Shown here piece after piece: positions 37,503-44,908 of a stretch of 64,000 nucleotides of DNA (positions are counted from its first letter, which is position 1; each line of letters begins with the position of its first letter). The stretch is taken from assembly GCA_963710665.1 (NCBI GenBank), contig CAVQBC010000004.1, positions 434,001-498,000 of the forward strand. The letters run 5' to 3'. Both the position numbers and the translations under genes were made by a program. The notes beneath the pieces were generated by a model that was not told the DNA's origin, searched no databases, and was given only the letters and a program-made list of their open reading frames with translations. The DNA comes from CAVQBC01 sp963710665. Its GTDB lineage: Bacteria; Actinomycetota; Thermoleophilia; Solirubrobacterales; Solirubrobacteraceae.

Positions 37503-38696
37503 TCACTCCCCCGGGTCCCACGGCGCGAGGGCCAGGCGGCGCTCGGGCACGCGCGAGTCGGGATCGACCGGGATGATGCGCAGGGCGGCCTCTGGCCCGG
37601 CCACGGCGCGGGCCTGGCGCACCGCCTCGCGCAGGCGGGCGGCGCGCACCGCGGCGGGCTCGGCGAGCAGGGCGCGCTGATCGCCCGCGGGCGGGCCGAA
37701 GCCCTCCGCGCGCAGGCGCAGGGCATCGGCGGGCGCCGGCAGCTCGATCAGCCGCGGCGAGAGCACCAGCCGCATGCGCCGCGGGTCGGCCAGCGCCTCG
37801 CGGAAGGTCACGCGCGACCGCCAGGTCCCGCCCTCCACCAGCGCGGCGGACAGCACGACGGTGCGCAGCGTGCGCCCGCGGCGCTCGCGGCGGGCCAGCA
37901 GGCGGTCGATGAGCAGGCCGAGCGCATGCTCGAGCTGGGACCCGGAGGCGGACTCGGGGAGGTCCAGCGCCTCCTCCAGGCGCTCGGTGATCGTCCGGGG
38001 GACGAGCGGCGTGTCCCACCCGCGGGCGAGATCGCGCGCCAGCGGCCCGGCCGCCCCGAAGCGGTCGGAGAGCGCGGTGCGCGGGAGCGCCGCCAGCTCC
38101 CCCAGCGTGCGGATCCCGAGGCGCGCCAGCGGCTCCGGGAGCCCGGCCGTCTCCTCACGGGCGGCCAGCAGGTCGACCGGCAGCGGCGCCAGGTACCTCG
38201 CGAGCCGGGCGGGCGAGGACGGGGCGACCTCGGCCCGCCGGGCGCGGGCACGGCCGGCGGCGGCGAGGGCGGCGAAGCGCGAGGGCGCGACGCCCAGGCG
38301 CACCGGCGCCCGCAGCGCCCGGCGCACCGCGGCCAGCACGCCCTCCTGCCCGCCGTGCAGGTTGTGCAGGCCGCCCGCCTCGAGCCACGCCTGCCCCGGG
38401 AGGCCGGACTCGACGGCCGCGCCGATGCCCTCCAGGGCGGTCAGCGCGCGATCCCAGGCATCGGCCACCCCCGCAGGATCCGGCGCCACCAGCCGCAGGG
38501 TCGGACAGCGCGCGAGCGCCTCCCCCAGCCGCAGCCCGGCGCGCACCCCGCTGGCCTCGGCGGCCGCCGACGGCTGACCGATGCGCTGCTCGCGCCCCGG
38601 CAGGGGAGCGAGCGCGACCGGTCCCGAGGCCAGCACGGCACGACCGCCCGCGGCGACGGCGAGCTCGAAGCGAGGGAGCAGGACGCAGACGATCAA
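37503..38696 (-). CDS. imuB: ImuB, Y-family polymerase-like SOS mutagenesis protein
   Basis: 397-residue DinB-like protein. The fold markers are present (GVRAGLRLGEALARCPTL, ALEGIGAAVESGLPGQAW, LARLGIRTLGELAALPRTAL, FGAAGPLARDLARG), but the N-terminus CVLLPRFELAVAAG lacks the D-x-D metal site of active Y-polymerases, as expected for ImuB, the adaptor linking DnaE2 to the clamp. The start is TTG 38696, 2 nt after a LexA box, giving the same layout as dnaE2. No imuA lies upstream; rnpB is there instead. Confidence 0.93.
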   Translation of the reverse strand: MIVCVLLPRFELAVAAGGRAVLASGPVALAPLPGREQRIGQPSAAAEASGVRAGLRLGEALARCPTLRLVAPDPAGVADAWDRALTALEGIGAAVESGLPGQAWLEAGGLHNLHGGQEGVLAAVRRALRAPVRLGVAPSRFAALAAAGRARARRAEVAPSSPARLARYLAPLPVDLLAAREETAGLPEPLARLGIRTLGELAALPRTALSDRFGAAGPLARDLARGWDTPLVPRTITERLEEALDLPESASGSQLEHALGLLIDRLLARRERRGRTLRTVVLSAALVEGGTWRSRVTFREALADPRRMRLVLSPRLIELPAPADALRLRAEGFGPPAGDQRALLAEPAAVRAARLREAVRQARAVAGPEAALRIIPVDPDSRVPERRLALAPWDPGE

Positions 38697-38698
38697 GG

Positions 38699-38712
38699 CG
38701 AACGCATGTTCG
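38699..38712. promoter_or_regulatory. LexA box of imuB
   Basis: CGAACGCATGTTCG, a near-perfect CGAAC-N4-GTTCG box, 2 nt upstream of the imuB TTG. On the minus strand, the bases around it (ATGCGAACATG-GTTCG-C) match the dnaE2 box almost entirely. Confidence 0.92.
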
Positions 38713-38941
38713 CATCAGTGCGAGTCGAGGGCAAGCCCCCGCATGCGCCTCGCGCGAGCCTCGGTGGGCTCCGCGTTTGAACCCATTTGTACAATGGGAG
38801 CCATCCGTCCGGGGCGATCCCGAATCGCAACCGCTCTGCAACTGGCCCACGATGGCGCAAAAGAGGTCGAAACCGCATATCACGGGGTACCTGACCGAGG
38901 GGATCGTGGGGCCGGGTCGGATCGACGCCACGTCACGCATG

Positions 38942-38971
38942 GGAAGGGCCCCCATCGCTGAGGGCCCTTCC
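38942..38971 (-). terminator. Terminator hairpin of rnpB
   Basis: Perfect 10-bp stem GGAAGGGCCC / GGGCCCTTCC with a 10-nt loop, immediately after the RNase P RNA 3' end on the minus strand. Confidence 0.7.
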
Positions 38972-39307
38972 GGTAGCAGACCTGTAAGCCGGATTCTGTC
39001 GATGAGCAGCCATCCATCTGAGCGGCCGACCTGGACCTTGGCGGGCAACCTGCAAACGGTCCTGCTTGGCCTTGCATCGGGTGGGGTTTGCCAGGCCGCC
39101 GCGTCGCCGCGGCGCCGGTGCGCTCTTACCGCACCATTTCACCCTTGCCGGCCCGAGACCGCTGACGCGGCCCCGGACGTAGGCGGTGTCATTTCTGTGG
39201 CACTTTCCCGCGAGTTTCCTCGGGTCGGCGTTACCGACCACCCGGCCCTGTGATGTCCGGACTTTCCTCGAAGGCATTCACCCCCGCGGCTGCTCGGTCT
39301 GCCGGTC
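38971..39307 (-). ncRNA. rnpB: RNase P RNA, type A
   Basis: The minus strand contains the universal RNase P blocks: GAGGAAAGTCCGGAC (39269-39255), ACAGGGCCGGGTGGTCGG, GAAAGTGCCACAGAAA, and AGAATCCGGCTTA near the 3' end (38997-38985). Helix P1 can be drawn between CCGGCAGACC at the 5' end and GGTCTGCTACCGG at the 3' end, fixing the boundaries to within a few bases. It supplies the catalytic RNA for tRNA 5' processing. Confidence 0.95.
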
Positions 39308-39431
39308 CACGGTACCGCGCCCGCACGCCTTCCTCTCCCAAGGTCCAGCCAACGACCGCCCAAGGTGGGGCGACAAAGGTATCGTGAGCACACCAACCAA
39401 ACCGTCCGCCTCAGGGCACACACTGAAGGAC

Positions 39432-39632
39432 ATGTACGACGTCATCTACATCGACGCGCAGGGAGCGGAGACGCCGCTTGCGCAGCACCTCGACGACCGT
39501 GGGGACGCGACCGACCTCGCGCGCGTGGCCGCTGCCGAGCGCAACGCGGGTCGCATGGTTCTCCCGGGGTCGACGAAGCTGCCGAACTGCGTCTGCGTGA
39601 TTCCCACCCAGGGGCTGGACGAAGCCGCCTGA
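39432..39632 (+). CDS. Small conserved protein of unknown function
   Basis: 66 residues, starting MYDVIYIDAQGAETPL, with DLARVAAAERNAGRMVLPGS and TKLPNCVCVIP (C-x-C). GAAGGA lies 1-6 nt before the ATG. It is soluble with a compact alpha/beta look. I recognise it only as a type of small conserved actinobacterial protein; no function can be given. Lies between rnpB and the hydroxyacyl-CoA dehydrogenase, 43 bp from the latter. Confidence 0.7.
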   Translation: MYDVIYIDAQGAETPLAQHLDDRGDATDLARVAAAERNAGRMVLPGSTKLPNCVCVIPTQGLDEAA

Positions 39633-39675
39633 CCCTGGAGCCGCCTTGTGGGCCGAGACGCTAGCGTCCCGGCCC

Positions 39676-40524
39676 ATGCGAGTCGGTGTGATCGGTGGCG
39701 GGTTGATGGGCTCCGGGATCGCGGAGGTGTGCGCGCGGTCCGGGGTGGACGTGACGATCGTCGAGGCCGACGACGGCCGGGTCGGGGCGGCGCGCGCGGC
39801 GATCGCGAAGTCGATCGGGCGCGCGGCGCGGTCGGGCCGCCTCTCCCAGGAGGACCACGACGCCGCCACCGAGCGGATCGCCTTCACGACCGCGCTCGGT
39901 GACCTCGAGGGCGCGGATATCGCGATCGAGGCGATCGTCGAGAACGAGAACGCCAAGCGCGACCTGTTCCGCCGCCTGGACGAGGTCCTGCCCGACGCGA
40001 CGTTCCTCGCCTCCAACACGTCGTCGGTGCCGATCATGAAGCTCGGCGCCGAGACCCGGCAGCCCGAGCGCGTGCTCGGCCTGCACTTCTTCAACCCCGT
40101 GCCGGTCCTGCCCCTGGTCGAGGTCGTGCGCTCGATCATGACCGGGGACGAGGCGGTCGCCGAGGCCCACCGCTTCGCCGAGGGGACGCTCGGCAAGTCC
40201 ACGATCGACTCCCAGGACCGCGCCGGCTTCGTGGTCAATGCCCTGCTCGTCCCCTACCTGCTGTCGTCGATCCGCATGTACGAGTCGGGGTTCGCGTCGC
40301 GCGATGACATCGACGAAGGCATGGTCCAGGGTTGCGCGCACCCGATGGGGCCGCTGGCGCTCGCGGACCTGATCGGGCTCGACACGCTGCTCGCGGTCTC
40401 CGAGTCGATCCACGACGAGTTCCGCGACCCCGCCTCCGTCGCGCCCGCGCTCCTGAACCGGATGGTCGAGGCGGGCCTGCTCGGCCGCAAGTCCGGGCGC
40501 GGCTTCTACGACTACTCGAGCTGA
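39676..40524 (+). CDS. 3-hydroxyacyl-CoA (3-hydroxybutyryl-CoA) dehydrogenase
   Basis: 282-residue NAD(P)-dependent dehydrogenase of beta-oxidation or butanoate metabolism. Rossmann motif VGVIGGGLMGSGIAEVCARS, IVENENAKRDLFRRLDEV, SNTSSVPI, catalytic histidine region GLHFFNPVPVLPLVEVV, and the C-terminal domain DRAGFVVNALLVPYL and GLLGRKSGRGFYDY. Single-domain length is normal. The ATG at 39676 begins the Rossmann strand. Monocistronic. Confidence 0.95.
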   Translation: MRVGVIGGGLMGSGIAEVCARSGVDVTIVEADDGRVGAARAAIAKSIGRAARSGRLSQEDHDAATERIAFTTALGDLEGADIAIEAIVENENAKRDLFRRLDEVLPDATFLASNTSSVPIMKLGAETRQPERVLGLHFFNPVPVLPLVEVVRSIMTGDEAVAEAHRFAEGTLGKSTIDSQDRAGFVVNALLVPYLLSSIRMYESGFASRDDIDEGMVQGCAHPMGPLALADLIGLDTLLAVSESIHDEFRDPASVAPALLNRMVEAGLLGRKSGRGFYDYSS

Positions 40525-40533
40525 ACGCGGGGC

Positions 40534-40661
40534 TCAGGCCGCGTCGCCCGGCGCGCCGAGCCCGGAGTCGTAGTCGAGCACGACCGGCTGCACGCGGTCG
40601 CGGAGGCCGAGCTTCGAGAGCAGCCGGGTGACGTGTGTCTTGACCGTCGCCTCGGATGCTC
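40534..40661 (-). pseudogene. 3' remnant of a LuxR/NarL response regulator
   Basis: The last 41 codons of a NarL-type regulator remain: ASEATVKTHVTRLLSKLGLR then DRVQPVVLDYDSGLGAPG and stop at 40534. This is the recognition helix and C-terminal tail of the HTH. Upstream of about 40660 the homology stops abruptly at an in-frame TGA, with no receiver domain or start. Not functional. Confidence 0.75.
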
Positions 40662-40763
40662 ACCGGCGGGCTCGGCCGCGCCGCGGTCAGCCCCGCCGCC
40701 GCCCGAACGCGCGAATGCGCCGCGCCCCGTCGCCCGCGGTGGGCGGTGAGGTGCGTCTGCGTT

Positions 40764-42422
40764 CTAGCCCGCGGCCGACAGCGTCCGCGCCGCGTGGGCG
40801 GCGCCGTCGGGGCGGCCGCGGAGCCCCAGCTTCGAGCGCACGCTGGCGACGTGGTGCTCGACCGCCTTGGGGGCGAGCTCGAGGCGCGCGGCGATCTCGT
40901 CGTCGCCGAGCCCTTCGCCGAGGAGCTCGAGCACCTCGAGCTCGCGCCGGCTGAGCAGCGCCGTGGCCCGCGGGCCGGAGCGCGCGATGCGAACGCCGAG
41001 GGCGCGCAGGAGCGAGGCCGCCGCCTCGGCGTCGCGGGCGGCGCCGGCGGCCTCGAAGCCCGCGAGGGCGGCCCGCGCCTCGTCGGCGGCCCGCTCCGGC
41101 TCGGCCTCGCGCAGCGCGCCCGCCAGCAGCAGACGGGCGCGGGCGGCCTCGAACGGCATGCCGAGGCGGGCGAAGCCGTCGCGCGCCCGCTCCATCGCCG
41201 GGACGGCCGCCTCGCGGTCGCCGTGCGCCGCCAGCACCCGGCCGAGCGCGCGGGCACCGCGGGCGGCGATGATCGGGCAGCCGAGCGTCTCGCCGAGCGC
41301 GACGAGCGTCCGGGCCCGTGAGAGCGCCGCGCCCAGCGCGCCCTGCGCGGTCTCGACCTCGCAGAGCAGCTCGAGCAGCGGGGCGCACTCGAGGCAGCGA
41401 TCCCCAAGGGCGCGCAGCCGCCGGCGCAGGATCGCCGACGCCGCGGCGAGCTGCCCGCCGGCCAGCCGGACCGCCCCCAGCACGGGGACGGCGACCGCCT
41501 GGTCCTCGCACCCGGCGATCAGGCGCGCCGCCTCGTCGAGCCGCCCCTGCGCGAGCCGCAGCTCCGCGAGGCGCGTCAGCGCCTCGGCGTGGAGCGCCCG
41601 CTCGCCGCTCCGGCTCGCCGCCACCGCGGCCTCGAGCTCGGACTCGGCCTCGGCCCAGTCGCCGGTCGTGAACAGGATGCCGCCGTGGTGCACGCGGCAC
41701 ACGGTGAACAGGTGCGGCGAGCCGTAGCGGGCGCTGAGCTCGTCGCCGGCGCGGATCCACCGGCGCGCGCGCTCGAACTCGGCGATCCGGCAGCACCAGG
41801 CGATCGCGGTGCAGACCGTGAAGACGACCGTGTCGAGCCGGGCGCCCTCGCCGCCCAGCGCCCGGGCGGCCGCCTCGTCGAGCAGCCCGAGCCCCTCCCC
41901 GACCCGGCCCAGCCGCACGAGCGCGGCGCCGACCTGGCTGATGGCGCACAGCTCGAGGTCGGCGTCGCCGGCCGACCGGGCCGCCTCGCGGGCCTCGCGT
42001 CCCCAGCTCTCCGAGGCGGCGGGGTCGTCGCTGTCGTGCGCGCGCAGCAGCAGGACCCAGCCCGCCACCGACCCGAGCGCGCACTCGTCGACCAGCCGCG
42101 TCGCGCGGCCGAGCCAGCCACGCGACTCGGCGACGGCGCCGAGGCTGACGCGGTGGATGGCGTACAGCGCGATCGCCGTGGAGGCGGCGCGGGCCGGATC
42201 CCGGTCGGGCCCGCGGCGGAACGCGGCGTAGGCGGACGCGAAGCAGCGGACGGCCGCGTCGTTGTCGCCGAGCCGGTACAGCGCGGTGCCGAGGCCGAGG
42301 AGCGCCTCGGCGCGCTCCTCGCGCTCGAGCGAGACCTCGAACGCGGCCCGCGCGCGCGACCAGTCGCCCGCCTCGAGGGCCGCCTCGCCCGCGTCGAGGA
42401 AGTCTTCAGTGTCGCTTCGCAC
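40764..42422 (-). CDS. LuxR-type regulator with TPR-like sensor region
   Basis: 552-residue protein. Residues 1-480 are helical TPR-like repeats (AGEAALEAGDWSRARAAFEV, LLGLGTALYRLGDNDAAVRC), and about 488-545 a LuxR HTH (LSRRELEVLELLGEGLGDDE, IAARLELAPKAVEHHVASV, RSKLGLRGR). It resembles the C-terminal half of LAL/MalT regulators but has no ATPase. GTG start at 42422. Target unknown. Confidence 0.9.
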   Translation of the reverse strand: MRSDTEDFLDAGEAALEAGDWSRARAAFEVSLEREERAEALLGLGTALYRLGDNDAAVRCFASAYAAFRRGPDRDPARAASTAIALYAIHRVSLGAVAESRGWLGRATRLVDECALGSVAGWVLLLRAHDSDDPAASESWGREAREAARSAGDADLELCAISQVGAALVRLGRVGEGLGLLDEAAARALGGEGARLDTVVFTVCTAIAWCCRIAEFERARRWIRAGDELSARYGSPHLFTVCRVHHGGILFTTGDWAEAESELEAAVAASRSGERALHAEALTRLAELRLAQGRLDEAARLIAGCEDQAVAVPVLGAVRLAGGQLAAASAILRRRLRALGDRCLECAPLLELLCEVETAQGALGAALSRARTLVALGETLGCPIIAARGARALGRVLAAHGDREAAVPAMERARDGFARLGMPFEAARARLLLAGALREAEPERAADEARAALAGFEAAGAARDAEAAASLLRALGVRIARSGPRATALLSRRELEVLELLGEGLGDDEIAARLELAPKAVEHHVASVRSKLGLRGRPDGAAHAARTLSAAG

Positions 42423-42555
42423 GGCGAGATCCTACGCCCGCGCCGCGTGTTGCTGCGGGCGCGTGTCGGAGCAGGGCGGCGGGTGTCGCGGCGACCGTGT
42501 GCGCTGGGTCGCCGGGACGAGCGAGCGCGCGGCGGTGGACGCCGCGGGCCGGCGC

Positions 42556-42888
42556 TCAGCTCAGCTCGGACCCACAGCCGGTGCAGCGACCGCCGAGGAC
42601 CTCGGAACCGGCGCCCGCCCGAGGATGCATCTCCGCACCACACGCCGGGCACGCGACGGAGGCGTGCGCCGACAGGCCCTCCCAGGCCCCGGAGATGAGA
42701 TCCTCGAGCGTCGGCGCACCGCGCACGGCGCGCGGCTCCTCGCCGGCGGGGACGTCGAGCGGCGTGGCCGGCCGCGGCGCGGCCTCGGCCGAGCCGCGGG
42801 CCGGGGCGAGCGCGGCGTCGTCCCACAGGCGCAGGTCGTCGCCCTCGCCGGCGTTCCTCGGCGGGCGGGTGAGGGTCGCGGGACTCAT
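42556..42888 (-). CDS. Small zinc-ribbon protein co-translated with lexA
   Basis: 110 residues. The first 70 are Ala/Pro/Arg-rich and probably disordered; the end is a zinc ribbon, CPACG then CTGCG, spaced about 24 residues. Its ATG overlaps the lexA TGA (ATGA), so it is made with LexA and is presumably under the same SOS control. Unknown function; a nucleic-acid or protein-binding role is a guess. Confidence 0.78.
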   Translation of the reverse strand: MSPATLTRPPRNAGEGDDLRLWDDAALAPARGSAEAAPRPATPLDVPAGEEPRAVRGAPTLEDLISGAWEGLSAHASVACPACGAEMHPRAGAGSEVLGGRCTGCGSELS

Positions 42889-43511
42889 ACGACCTGCCTC
42901 AGCACCCCGACGACGCGCCCCAGCACCCGGACGTCGCGCGAGCGGATCGGCTCCATCGCCGCGTTCTCGGGCTGCAGGCGGACATGGTCGGCCTCGCGGA
43001 AGAAGCGCTTGACGGTCGCCTCCTCCCCCACCATCGCCACGATGATCTCGCCGTCGGTCGCGGTGTCCTGCGGGCGGACGACCACGAAGTCGCCCTCGAG
43101 GATGCCCGCGTCCTTCATCGAGTCGCCACGCACGCGTAGGACGTACTCGCCCTCCTCGCCGCCGGCGAGGGCCGGCACCGGGAGGTACTCCTCGATGTTC
43201 TCCTCGGCCAGGATCGGCTGGCCGGCGGCGACGTGGCCGACGAGCGGCAGGCCGCCGGGCTTGACCACGGACTTCATGGCGTCGGCCGCGCGGTCCAGCA
43301 ACTCGATGGCGCGGGGCTTCGTCGGATCCCGTCGCAGCAGCCCGACCTTCTCCAGGTTCGCGAGGTGCGCGTGGACGGTCGACGACGAGGCGAGCCCGAC
43401 GGCCTTGCCGATGTCACGCACCGTCGGCGGGTAGCCGTACCTCGCCGAATAGCGCTTGATGAAGTCGAAGATCTCCTGCTGGCGCTTGGTCAGGTCCTTG
43501 CCGATATCCAT
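42885..43511 (-). CDS. lexA: LexA repressor
   Basis: 208-residue SOS repressor. Winged helix KRQQEIFDFIKRYSARYGYP and PTVRDIGKAVGLASSSTVHA, then S24 peptidase domain with cleavage site A96-G97 in GHVAAGQP, nucleophile S131 (RGDSMKD) and general base K168 (ATVKRF). The ATG at 43511 gives the family start; GAGGAG lies 12 nt upstream. An upstream in-frame ATG would add 13 unconserved residues and run close to the LexA box. Autoregulated through the box at 43544. Confidence 0.96.
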   Translation of the reverse strand: MDIGKDLTKRQQEIFDFIKRYSARYGYPPTVRDIGKAVGLASSSTVHAHLANLEKVGLLRRDPTKPRAIELLDRAADAMKSVVKPGGLPLVGHVAAGQPILAEENIEEYLPVPALAGGEEGEYVLRVRGDSMKDAGILEGDFVVVRPQDTATDGEIIVAMVGEEATVKRFFREADHVRLQPENAAMEPIRSRDVRVLGRVVGVLRQVV

Positions 43512-43543
43512 GCCGGCGGGGGCTCCTCTAGTCGGGGATCGAT

Positions 43544-43557
43544 CGAACACTTGTTCG
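43544..43557. promoter_or_regulatory. LexA box of lexA
   Basis: CGAACACTTGTTCG upstream of the lexA start: the consensus actinobacterial SOS box, giving autorepression. Confidence 0.93.
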
Positions 43558-43641
43558 GTACCGTAGCGCGGGGCCTGGACGGACTCAAGGCGCCGGCCCG
43601 CCGCGACATCCGACCTCCGGGGCTATACTCGGCGCTCGCCT

Positions 43642-43726
43642 GCGCCGATGGCGGAATTGGTAGACGCGCCAGGTTGAGGGCCTGGTCCGGGATAACCGGG
43701 TGGAGGTTCGAGTCCTCTTCGGCGCA
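43642..43726 (+). tRNA. tRNA-Leu (anticodon GAG)
   Basis: Acceptor GCGCCGA pairs with TCGGCGC, D-arm GGCGGAATTGGTAGACGC, anticodon stem CCAGG/CCTGG with loop TTGAGGG (anticodon GAG), long variable arm typical of class II leucine tRNA, and T-arm GAGGTTCGAGTCCTC. Discriminator A; CCA is not encoded. A terminator follows 4 nt later. Confidence 0.96.
43697..43724 (+). repeat. Direct repeat copy 1 (tRNA-Leu 3' end, attL-like)
   Basis: 28-bp segment of the T-arm and 3' acceptor strand, from CGGGTGGAGG to CTTCGGCG, repeated exactly at 44780-44807. Confidence 0.85.
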
Positions 43727-43729
43727 TCA

Positions 43730-43760
43730 GGAAAGCCCCGCAAACGCGGGGTTTCCTTTT
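43730..43760 (+). terminator. Terminator of tRNA-Leu
   Basis: Stem GGAAAgCCCCGC / GCGGGGTTTCC with an AAAC loop followed by TTTT. Confidence 0.85.
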
Positions 43761-43972
43761 GCATCAGGCTGTCTCCCCGGCAAGGTGTTGTCCAGCGTGA
43801 CACCCCTCTGACACTTGGACAACGTTTTGGACAACACCCCCGGACAGGAGGCCCATCTCAGGAGATGGCGTGCAGGACGGTGCCCGACGTTTCGCGCCCG
43901 TAGGCGGTGCCCCTGGCGTCCGCCTCCCGGTCGGCGTAGAGTCGCACCGACCGCCAGACAGGAGGCCCCAAC

Positions 43973-44671
43973 ATGGCCGAGCAACTGCTGATCGGGCCGA
44001 GCCGGGCGAGTGTCAAGCTGCGCAGCCCGTGGGCGGTGGCGCTGCTTCCGTTCATCACCTTCGGCATCTACCACCTCGTCTGGTGGTATCGCATCAACCG
44101 CGAACTGCGCGACGTAGGCCACGCGAACGGCATCGACCTCGGGCAGAACCCGACCAGCTCGCTGCTCGCCCTGTTCCCGGGCGCGCTCATCATCATCCCG
44201 CCGTTCGTCAGCTACTACCGCGGCACCAACCGCGTCATCGGCGCCGCGCGGCTCACCGGCACCGAGCCCGTGAACGGCTGGATCGCGCTGATCCTGTTCA
44301 TCGTCATCCAGCCCGCCTACTGGGCCTACCTACAGTCCTCACTCAACAAGGCGTGGGGAGCCGCCGCCCGGGAACCGACCGACACCTCGGTTCAGGGGGC
44401 GCCCCCGTCGCCCGCGATCGCGCCCGCCGCCGCCCGCGACGAGCTCGCACCCACGGCTGGCCAGGACGGGACCGCGCCCGCCGGGGAGCGGGCGCCGGCC
44501 GCGTCCGCCGCCAACGCCGGCGACACTGACCCGAACTCAACCGCGTCGCCCCCCGAGCGCGACCCGTCCCTCGACGCGCCCGTGCCCGCCGACCCCGACG
44601 CGCCCGTGCCCGCCGACCCCGATGCGCCTGCCCACGAGCCGGGCGGAGAGTCCGCCACGCGCCCCGACTGA
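43973..44671 (+). CDS. DUF4234 membrane protein with Ala/Pro/Asp-rich tail
   Basis: 232 residues. Residues 1-130 are DUF4234: RSPWAVALLPFITFGIYHLV with WWYRINRELRDVG, a second helix LLALFPGALIIIPPFVSYY and a third WIALILFIVIQPAYWAYL. The remaining 100 residues are disordered and contain the repeat DAPVPADPDAPVPADPD. The ATG has a GGAGG site in CAGGAGGCCCC. It is the only gene within the tRNA-flanked islet. Function unknown. Confidence 0.88.
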   Translation: MAEQLLIGPSRASVKLRSPWAVALLPFITFGIYHLVWWYRINRELRDVGHANGIDLGQNPTSSLLALFPGALIIIPPFVSYYRGTNRVIGAARLTGTEPVNGWIALILFIVIQPAYWAYLQSSLNKAWGAAAREPTDTSVQGAPPSPAIAPAAARDELAPTAGQDGTAPAGERAPAASAANAGDTDPNSTASPPERDPSLDAPVPADPDAPVPADPDAPAHEPGGESATRPD

Positions 44672-44779
44672 CCGCGGCGTCACCGGCCCGGGCCCGCCCG
44701 ACCGGACGCGGCTAACGAGCGTCGGAGCTAGCGCAACCCAGCGGTTGCGTGACACTCTCCGTGACACTCGTCGGGATGT

Positions 44780-44807
44780 CGGGTGGAGGTTCGAGTCCTC
44801 TTCGGCG
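44780..44807 (+). repeat. Direct repeat copy 2 (attR-like)
   Basis: Exact 28-bp copy of the tRNA-Leu 3' segment, without the 5' half of a tRNA. Just after it lies a second hairpin like the tRNA terminator. Confidence 0.85.
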
Positions 44808-44816
44808 AATCGACAA

Positions 44817-44845
44817 GAAGCCCCGCTCTCCGCGGGGTTCTCTCG
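44817..44845 (+). terminator. Hairpin after direct repeat copy 2
   Basis: GAAGCCCCGC / GCGGGGTTC stem, similar in sequence to the tRNA-Leu terminator at 43730, consistent with duplication of the attachment region. Confidence 0.6.
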
Positions 44846-44908
44846 CCCAGGGTTGGCGATCGCTGGGCATGACGCGCAGACTCGTCGACAACACGTCCAC
44901 CCGCGCGG

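Larger units (their letters stand above)
43725..44807. mobile_element. 1,083-bp islet between tRNA-Leu repeats (remnant integrated element)
   Basis: DNA bounded by an exact 28-bp duplication of the tRNA-Leu 3' end, the hallmark of tyrosine-recombinase integration at a tRNA. Inside are one DUF4234 gene and paired TGACAC motifs near both ends (43798/43809 and 44750/44762). No integrase gene remains, so it is a decayed element or a passively excisable remnant. Confidence 0.6.

Noticed and set aside
38713..38970. An imuA gene upstream of imuB
   Set aside because: No RecA-like frame is present; the region leads directly into the rnpB 3' end and terminator.
44771..44815. A second tRNA-Leu gene
   Set aside because: Only the T-arm and acceptor 3' strand are present; D-arm, anticodon arm and 5' acceptor are missing. 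It is an attachment-site copy.
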